Shown piece by piece: positions 14,686-18,666 of a DNA stretch of 18,666 nt. The notes under the pieces were generated by a model, which saw nothing but the letters and a program-made list of their open reading frames with translations, searched no databases and was not told the origin of the DNA. Origin of the DNA: Lachnospiraceae bacterium UBA3785 (GTDB taxonomy: Bacteria; Bacillota; Clostridia; Lachnospirales; Lachnospiraceae); the NCBI GenBank assembly GCA_002369495.1, contig DFFD01000070.1, forward strand, positions 1 through 18,666, in the 5' to 3' direction. Made by a program: the position numbers and the translations under genes. Within the stretch, counting starts at the first letter, position 1. Every line of letters starts with the position of its first letter.

Positions 14686-14716
14686 AAGACCGTAGCTGAT
14701 CATACCGGATAATCTG

Positions 14717-14730
14717 AAACAAATTGGTTT
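14717..14730. promoter_or_regulatory. Near-palindrome ahead of lacI copy 2
   Basis: AAACAAATTGGTTT is a 14-bp near-palindrome (one mismatched pair) ending 12 bases before the second lacI gene. It overlaps the start of the AAGAGG ribosome-binding region. It could be an autoregulatory operator, though it lacks the central CG seen at 9441-9489. Confidence 0.3.
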
Positions 14731-14742
14731 AAGAGGCAGAGC

Positions 14743-15732
14743 ATGAAGATAAAAAGCACAAACCCGACAATGAAGGACGTTGCAAAGGAAGCAGGTGTCG
14801 CTCTCGGTACGGTATCGCGCGTGATGAATAACATTCCGGTCGGAGAGGAGTACCGCATCCGCGTGGAGGAAGCCGCCAAAAAGCTGGGCTACAAGGTCAA
14901 CAGCTACGCGAAAGGGCTGAAGACCAGCCGGACCGGAATCATCGCTTTGGTGATTCCGTATGTCCGCCACCCGTTTTTCGGCGCGCTGGCCGACAACGTC
15001 AGCCGCATCCTGATGGAGCGCGGTTACCGGACACTCCTCGCGATGACGGAGTCGGATATGGAAATGGAAAACAAATGCATCCGGATGGTGCGCCAGAACA
15101 AGGTGGAGGGCATCATTGCCCTGACCTACAACCCGGACATCGACGTCAGCGAGGATATTCCGTTCGTCAGCATCGACCGTTTCTACAGCAGCAAGGTTCC
15201 GTGCGTCACCTCCGACAATTTCGGCGGCGGCCAGATGGCGGCAGAGAAGCTTACGGAGCTGGGAGCCAGAAAACTCCTTTTCCTCCGGATCGGTTCCCAC
15301 GTGATCGGGGAGCCGGACAAGCGTGAGGTCGGGTTCGAGTCGTGGTGCCAGATGAACAAGGTGCCCTACCATGTCATTCACCTCGACAATGAGGACGGCC
15401 TCGGCCCCATCTTCAGCTTCCTTCAGGAAAATATGCGGGACGGCAGGCCCGAGTACGACGGCATTTTCTGCAATACCGACCAGCTGGCCGTCGAGGTTCT
15501 GGACATGCTGCAAAGGCTCCATGCCGCGGTGCCGGAGGACGTCCAGGTCATCGGCTATGACGGGCTCTTCAATGTGATCAAGAACGAGCCGTTCTGCTCA
15601 TCCATCGTGCAGCCGATCGGCAAGATGGCGGAGACCGCCGTCAACATCCTGCTCGCTCCGGACCGCTCGGAGCTCTCGGCGCTGACCTGCCTGCCGGTGA
15701 CTTACAGGCCGGGCGGGACGACGAGGGATTAA
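14743..15732 (+). CDS. LacI-family transcriptional regulator, copy 2
   Basis: LacI/GalR-family repressor of 329 residues and a close paralog of the regulator at 6638-7627. The helix-turn-helix (10-30, MKDVAKEAGVALGTVSRVMN) differs mainly by Arg26 for Lys26. Differences concentrate in the C-terminal lobe (residues about 210-240, 250-265 and 275-288), where ligand pocket or dimer contacts are expected, so the two may answer to different effectors. It follows the GH32 gene by 57 bases with no convincing promoter between, so it is probably the last gene of the sugar operon and may feed back on 9441-9489. Its 3' end and the first 15 or so bases beyond the stop are nearly identical to copy 1. Confidence 0.93.
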   Translation: MKIKSTNPTMKDVAKEAGVALGTVSRVMNNIPVGEEYRIRVEEAAKKLGYKVNSYAKGLKTSRTGIIALVIPYVRHPFFGALADNVSRILMERGYRTLLAMTESDMEMENKCIRMVRQNKVEGIIALTYNPDIDVSEDIPFVSIDRFYSSKVPCVTSDNFGGGQMAAEKLTELGARKLLFLRIGSHVIGEPDKREVGFESWCQMNKVPYHVIHLDNEDGLGPIFSFLQENMRDGRPEYDGIFCNTDQLAVEVLDMLQRLHAAVPEDVQVIGYDGLFNVIKNEPFCSSIVQPIGKMAETAVNILLAPDRSELSALTCLPVTYRPGGTTRD

Positions 15733-15794
15733 AGGTTCTCAAAAACACAGGGACGGTTCCTCGTGAACACAGGGACGGTTCTTGTGCAAAAAAG
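15733..15794. repeat. GGGACGGTTC-family repeat, copy C (left half only)
   Basis: AAAGGTTCTCAAAAACACAG, then GGGACGGTTCCTC and GGGACGGTTCTTG, ending GTGCAAAAAAG at 15794. This matches the left arm of copies B and E up to the A tract. The expected hairpin centre and right arm do not follow. The matching right arm is about 500 bases away at 16290-16313. Confidence 0.75.
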
Positions 15795-15799
15795 AGGAT

Positions 15800-15910
15800 A
15801 TGAAGGAATACCACGATTACCTCTTTCATATCAAAGCAAGCTGCATCGGAACGCTCATCGGCCTTCCGGCATGTGCCACGGTGGGGCTGATCGTGATGCT
15901 GTTTGTATAA
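15800..15910 (+). CDS. Possible 36-residue membrane peptide
   Basis: ATG at 15800 opens a frame encoding MKEYHDYLFHIKASCIGTLI and sixteen more residues to TAA at 15910. The last 21 residues are hydrophobic enough for one membrane helix, with two cysteines (15 and 25). AGAGG lies only two bases before the ATG, which is too close to be a good site. It could be a genuine small membrane peptide or the remnant of a longer gene. I do not recognise it. Confidence 0.4.
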   Translation: MKEYHDYLFHIKASCIGTLIGLPACATVGLIVMLFV

Positions 15911-15942
15911 GTACATATCGGTATTTGAGGAGGAAGTATGTA

Positions 15943-16131
15943 ATGAAACTTAATAAGAGTACAGGCGGATGGCTGCCTTTCAGACATGAGGATAAATCAC
16001 AGATTCCTGGTCAGGACGGATATAATGTATTTTCAAAAGAAGGATTGATGGTTTTGGTTGTGATAATAGCACTGTTGATAGTCGGAGGCTTTGTTTATTC
16101 GTTTTTCTTCGGCCCTCAGCCTCTAACATAA
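15943..16131 (+). CDS. Small single-pass membrane protein, unknown function
   Basis: A 62-residue protein: a polar N-terminus (MKLNKSTGGWLPFRHEDKSQ) and one strong membrane helix (about 38-57, LMVLVVIIALLIVGGFVYSFFF) with a short outside tail (GPQPLT). A perfect AGGAGG lies nine bases upstream. The frame is open back to 15763, but the good ribosome binding site marks this ATG as the start. Base composition is clearly more AT-rich than all neighbouring genes, pointing to a different origin. It sits in a segment bounded by repeat arms (15772-15794 and 16290-16313) with its own terminator. No family recognised. Confidence 0.65.
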   Translation: MKLNKSTGGWLPFRHEDKSQIPGQDGYNVFSKEGLMVLVVIIALLIVGGFVYSFFFGPQPLT

Positions 16132-16136
16132 AGACG

Positions 16137-16211
16137 ATGCTGAAAAATGATTTCGCGAAGGAACGCATTAAGGCGAGTAATAGCGAGGAAATGACAGCCA
16201 AAATAATATAA
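16137..16211 (+). CDS. Doubtful 24-residue frame after the small membrane protein
   Basis: ATG at 16137, five bases after the previous stop, encodes MLKNDFAKERIKASNSEEMT and four more residues. It is charged and helical in character, and no good ribosome binding site is visible. It may be a chance frame or the tail of a decayed gene; listed because it fills the rest of the AT-rich segment. Confidence 0.2.
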   Translation: MLKNDFAKERIKASNSEEMTAKII

Positions 16212-16244
16212 AATATAAATTATAAGAAAGAAAACTTACATACA

Positions 16245-16296
16245 GGGGCTGTGAAGCCTGAGATTTTCAATCTCATTTCTTCACAGCCCCTTTTTT
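16245..16296 (+). terminator. Intrinsic terminator of the small-ORF segment
   Basis: GGGGCTGTGAAG (16245-16256) pairs with CTTCACAGCCCC (about 16279-16290) around an inner stem TGAGATT/AATCTCA, and is followed by six T's. It is a strong plus-strand terminator. Its CCCCTTTTTT end merges into the inverted-repeat arm at 16290-16313. Confidence 0.9.
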
Positions 16297-16355
16297 GCGC
16301 ATAGAACCCGTCCTCGGGATTTACGAGAACCTTTTTTGCGTATAGAACCGTCCCC
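16290..16355. repeat. GGGACGGTTC-family repeat, copy D (two right halves)
   Basis: CTTTTTTGCGCATAGAAC plus CCGTCC (16290-16313) is the inverted counterpart of the copy C arm at 15772-15794. A second right half, ACGAGAACCTTTTTTGCG then TATAGAACCGTCCCC (16323-16355), matches the right side of copies B and E. No left arm is adjacent to either. Confidence 0.7.
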
Positions 16356-16384
16356 GACGTCCCTCTAAAAAAGAAAAAGAGGGG

Positions 16385-16420
16385 TTGCATTTCCCGCCTC
16401 CATCGGTTATAATAGGCGGG
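16385..16420 (+). promoter_or_regulatory. tadA promoter with inverted repeat around the -10; near-leaderless
   Basis: TTGCAT (16385-16390), exactly 17 bases, then TATAAT (16408-16413). The tadA ATG is at 16422, so transcription should start at or within one or two bases of it. CCCGCCT (16393-16399) and AGGCGGG (16414-16420) form a perfect 7-bp inverted repeat bracketing the -10 box, an operator-like position. Confidence 0.8.
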
Positions 16421-16421
16421 T

Positions 16422-16919
16422 ATGGATGCAGATGAGAAGTATATGCGGGAAGCATTGCGGCAGGCAAAACGGGCGGCAGCGCTCGGGGAAGTGCCGATCG
16501 GCTGTGTGATCGTTCATGAAGGGAAGATCATCGGCCGCGGGTACAACCGCCGCAACACGGACAGGAGCACGCTCGCGCACGCGGAGATCATAGCCGTGAA
16601 GCGCGCGGCGAGGCAGATCGGCGACTGGCGGCTGGAAGGCTGCACGATCTACATCACGCTCGAACCGTGTCCGATGTGCGCCGGCGCGATCGTGCAGGCG
16701 AGGATCCCGCGCTGTGTCATCGGATGCATGAATCCGAAGGCCGGCTGTGCCGGGTCCGTGACGAACCTGCTGGAGATGCAGGGCTTCAACCACCAGGTGG
16801 ACGTCACGCGGGGAGTCCTGGAGGAGGAGTGCAGCACGATGCTGAAGGAGTTCTTCAGGGAGCTGCGCATACGGGATGCGGAGCGCAAAAGGCTGAAGCG
16901 CGAAGCGTCCGAAAGCTGA
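16422..16919 (+). CDS. tadA: tRNA adenosine(34) deaminase
   Basis: Deaminates adenosine-34 to inosine in tRNA-Arg(ACG) so that one tRNA reads CGU, CGC and CGA. The 165-residue protein has the zinc-binding and catalytic HAE (His53, Glu55) and PCPMC (Cys83, Cys86). The surrounding EVPIGCVIV, WRLEGCTIYITLEPCPMCAGAI and GFNHQVDVTRGVLEEEC closely follow bacterial TadA. The N-terminus MDADEKYMREAL aligns with family N-termini, supporting the ATG at 16422 despite the lack of an upstream ribosome binding site; the promoter position implies a leaderless message. tRNA-Ser starts four bases after the stop, so they share a transcript. Confidence 0.96.
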   Translation: MDADEKYMREALRQAKRAAALGEVPIGCVIVHEGKIIGRGYNRRNTDRSTLAHAEIIAVKRAARQIGDWRLEGCTIYITLEPCPMCAGAIVQARIPRCVIGCMNPKAGCAGSVTNLLEMQGFNHQVDVTRGVLEEECSTMLKEFFRELRIRDAERKRLKREASES

Positions 16920-16923
16920 ATAT

Positions 16924-17011
16924 GGAGAGGTATCGAAGTGGTCATAACGAGCCGCACTCGAAATGCGGTCATCGGTTTTCCGGTGCATGGGTTCGAATCC
17001 CATCCTCTCCG
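16924..17011 (+). tRNA. tRNA-Ser (anticodon CGA)
   Basis: An 88-base class II tRNA. Acceptor stem GGAGAGG/CCTCTCC with discriminator G; D stem TCG/CGA. The anticodon stem CCGCA/TGCGG encloses loop CTCGAAA (anticodon CGA, reading UCG). A long variable arm (CATCGG/CCGGTG) is the serine hallmark, and the T arm is ATGGG-TTCGAAT-CCCAT. CCA is not encoded. It lies four bases after tadA and has no separate promoter that I can see. Confidence 0.95.
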
Positions 17012-17020
17012 CTATGTGGG

Positions 17021-17049
17021 GGAGCTGCATGTGCAGTTCCTCTTTTTTT
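17021..17049 (+). terminator. Terminator after tRNA-Ser
   Basis: GGAGCTGCA and TGCAGTTCC form a 9-bp stem (one G-U pair) with a very tight loop, followed by TCTTTTTTT. It lies nine bases beyond the tRNA. The next gene starts only 17 bases further with no promoter in between, so read-through is probably partial rather than nil. Confidence 0.75.
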
Positions 17050-17066
17050 AAACGAAGGAGACAGTT

Positions 17067-18431
17067 ATGAAAAAGATGGCAGCTGTGATGGCGGTGTTTC
17101 TGGCCGTGGTTTCATTTTTCGGAGCCGCGGAAGTGCAGGCGTCCTCCGACCCGCTCACAAACTATATGACAAACTGGCCCCAGATGGACGGCATCGGGGA
17201 GGATTCGGGCGTTGTCATCGACGCGGACAGCGGCGCGATCCTCTACTCGCTGAACCGGGACATCCAGCGCTACCCGGCATCGATCACGAAGATCATGACC
17301 TGCCTTCTCACCCTGGAAAATGCAAACCTCTCCGACATCGTCACGATGACGGAGACCGGCATGGCGGAGGCCTACAGCGGCAGCTCCAACGTCAGCCCGG
17401 ACCTCGGGGAGCAGTTCACGGTCGAGCAGTGCCTCTACATGCTGATGCTGAAGTCGGGAAATGACATCGCCTCCCAGCTCGCGGAATTTGTCGGGGGCTC
17501 GGTGCCGGCATTTGTCGATATGATGAACGCGAGGGCGGCGGCTCTGGGGTGCACGGGGACGCATTTTCACAATGCGCACGGACTGCCGGACGAGGAACAT
17601 GTGACGACCGCCTACGACATGGCGCTCATCATGCGAGAGGCGCTCAAAAATGAGGAATTCCGCAAGATCATCGGCACCCAGATCTACAAGGTCGGGCCGA
17701 CCAACACGAAGAGCGAGTCGCGGGTGTACGAGAATCATTTCAAGCTGATCCTGGAGGACAGCGAGTGGTACTATCCGGACGCGATCGGCGGCAAGACGGG
17801 CTACACGGATTCGGCCTGGCGGACGCTGGTCGGCGCGGCGGAGCGGGACGGGCGGACGCTGGTCTGCGTCGTCATGCACGGGCCGAACGCCAACGATTTC
17901 GGGGACATGCAGAGGCTCTTTGAGTACGGATTCAACAATTTTAAGAAAGAGACGATCACGGGGGCGGACGGGACTGTCCTCGGGAGCGTGACGATCCCTT
18001 CGAACTTCTCGCTCAGTGATCTTACGGCGGAGGAGAAGGACGGACGGGTGGATTACTATTATGAACAGATCTTCGTGGGGAGCGCCGAGAAGGAGGAGGC
18101 TCCCGCGGTGACGGAGGCTCCTGCTGCGGCGGAGACCCCAGCGGCTGACGCGTCATCGGGTTCCGCCGCGGAGCCGGCGGAGAGCACAGCGGATCCGGCG
18201 GAGAGTATCGGCGGGTCCGGCCAGGCTTCCGCTGCGGAGACCCCGGCTGTGACAGAGACGCCGGGAAAAAATCCCCGCAGCGGGGGTCTCGGGAGCGTCG
18301 TCCGGATCCTCGTCGTGGTGCTCGTCATGGGGGTTATCCTGGCGTTTCTCGTCGCCTACAAGCGTTATCTCGACAGGGAGAGGGCGAAGAGGAGGATCCG
18401 CAGGAGAAAGAAGAAGGAAGAGGAAAAGTGA
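17067..18431 (+). CDS. dacF: D-alanyl-D-alanine carboxypeptidase, peptidase S11 (DacF-like)
   Basis: Penicillin-binding enzyme that removes the terminal D-Ala from peptidoglycan stem peptides. Signal peptide 1-25 (cleavage after VQA). The catalytic triad motifs are complete: SITK with nucleophile Ser72 and Lys75, SGN (130-132) and KTG (243-245). After the S11 core (about 40-295) comes a beta-rich region. A low-complexity Ala/Pro/Glu/Ser/Thr spacer (about 340-408) then leads to a C-terminal membrane helix (411-431, VVRILVVVLVMGVILAFLVA) and a very basic tail (YKRYLDRERAKRRIRRRKKK). The anchor is a full helix rather than the amphipathic one of classic DacA. AAGGAG precedes the ATG. The symbol is by similarity; DacA or DacB paralogy cannot be excluded. 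Confidence 0.92.
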   Translation: MKKMAAVMAVFLAVVSFFGAAEVQASSDPLTNYMTNWPQMDGIGEDSGVVIDADSGAILYSLNRDIQRYPASITKIMTCLLTLENANLSDIVTMTETGMAEAYSGSSNVSPDLGEQFTVEQCLYMLMLKSGNDIASQLAEFVGGSVPAFVDMMNARAAALGCTGTHFHNAHGLPDEEHVTTAYDMALIMREALKNEEFRKIIGTQIYKVGPTNTKSESRVYENHFKLILEDSEWYYPDAIGGKTGYTDSAWRTLVGAAERDGRTLVCVVMHGPNANDFGDMQRLFEYGFNNFKKETITGADGTVLGSVTIPSNFSLSDLTAEEKDGRVDYYYEQIFVGSAEKEEAPAVTEAPAAAETPAADASSGSAAEPAESTADPAESIGGSGQASAAETPAVTETPGKNPRSGGLGSVVRILVVVLVMGVILAFLVAYKRYLDRERAKRRIRRRKKKEEEK

Positions 18432-18432
18432 T

Positions 18433-18526
18433 GGAAGGTTCTCCAAGGGCAATGGGGACGGTTCCTGTACGAAAAAAGGTTCTCGCTGACGAGAACCTTT
18501 TTTCGTGCCGGGAACCGTCCCTTAAA
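18433..18526. repeat. GGGACGGTTC-family repeat, copy E, with bidirectional terminator core
   Basis: An inverted repeat (18455-18521) with arms GGGACGGTTCC/GGAACCGTCCC around the hairpin ACGAAAAAAGGTTCTCG-CTGA-CGAGAACCTTTTTTCGT. The core is a good terminator in both directions and separates the convergent carboxypeptidase gene (plus) and SRP RNA (minus). It closely matches copy B. Confidence 0.85.
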
Positions 18527-18531
18527 AACAT

Positions 18532-18666
18532 AAAAAATCCGTGCGCCTCACTCCGAACCAGGCCCCACAGACGTAACCTCCCCAGCCTGCTCAGCCCAGG
18601 CACCCTCACGTCACCCGGAAGCTCCTGCTTAGTGCTGCTGTATTCCTACCCTGACACGGTTCACAG
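18532..18666 (-). ncRNA. ffs: Signal recognition particle RNA, long Bacillus/Clostridium form (3' part; 5' end outside)
   Basis: RNA scaffold of the SRP, which brings Ffh to ribosomes making membrane and secreted proteins. On the minus strand GAACCGTGTCAGGG leads into the domain IV hairpin GTA-GGAA-TAC (GGAA tetraloop at 18643-18646), followed by AGCAGCACTAAG, the conserved Ffh-binding side. Further on, GTGAGGGTGCCTGGGCTGAG and GGTTACG, then GGGGCCTGGTTCGGAGTGAG and GCGCACGG, parallel the 3' Alu-side half of B. subtilis scRNA. The RNA ends in ATTTTTT (18538-18532). About 130 of an expected 265-270 bases are in view. Confidence 0.9.

Noticed and set aside
15763..15942. N-terminal extension of the 62-residue protein to 122 residues
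   Set aside because: The extension starts in a repeat arm, has no ribosome binding site, and lies in a different frame from the more plausible 36-residue hydrophobic peptide; AGGAGG marks the ATG at 15943.
18334..18609. Minus-strand 91-codon frame near the right end
   Set aside because: It runs through the SRP RNA 3' half and repeat copy E; the RNA signature explains the sequence.

Overview
The window looks like a chromosomal segment of a GC-rich Clostridia member, most likely Lachnospiraceae-like. The pointers are a class II GalT, a TIGR03905-type TSCPD protein, a YesL/DUF624 gene, ABC sugar permeases of the LplB/YtcP type without their own ATPase, consensus AGGAGG ribosome binding sites, and a long-form (Bacillus/Clostridium-type) SRP RNA. 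The genus cannot be fixed from the sequence alone.

Layout. (1) 1-4209, minus strand: the start of an unidentified gene with a good promoter, a pair of nested inverted repeats, then the Leloir operon transcribed galK > galT > galE. The galK product is unusual: several GHMP/galactokinase signature residues are substituted. (2) 4210-5711: a palindrome-rich divergent region, trmB (apparently leaderless) and trxA on the plus strand, then a convergent TSCPD gene sharing a bidirectional terminator. (3) 5798-7627, plus strand: an 87-residue unknown protein, greA and a LacI-family regulator. (4) 7761-9281, minus strand: a YesL/DUF624 membrane protein and an unknown one-TM protein with their own promoter. 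(5) 9401-15732, plus strand: a sugar-import and hydrolysis operon with two permeases, a lipoprotein substrate-binding protein, a cytoplasmic GH32 beta-fructosidase and a second LacI regulator about 75% identical to the first. A strong promoter and two LacI-type operators forming a 12-bp perfect inverted repeat precede it. (6) 15733-16421: a split repeat element enclosing a roughly 0.5-kb AT-richer stretch with one well-supported small membrane protein. (7) 16385-18666: tadA with a near-leaderless promoter, tRNA-Ser(CGA), a D-Ala-D-Ala carboxypeptidase, and on the minus strand the 3' half of the SRP RNA.

How it fits together. The operon in (5) probably brings in sucrose or a fructo-oligosaccharide without phosphorylation and cleaves it inside the cell; the two LacI paralogs are the obvious regulators. 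The ATPase must come from elsewhere (MsmX/MsmK type is the known solution). The gal operon handles galactose. The rest is RNA modification, redox, transcription and envelope housekeeping.

The most striking non-gene signal is a family of intergenic repeats built on GGGACGGTTC. Its inverted arms enclose different terminator-like hairpins at the 3' ends of genes. One pair of arms is separated by the 0.5-kb small-ORF segment. No CRISPR array, transposase or phage gene is visible. I see no clearly new multi-gene system; the best candidates for novelty are the repeat family with its split copy, the divergent galK, the unknown small proteins and the leaderless promoters.
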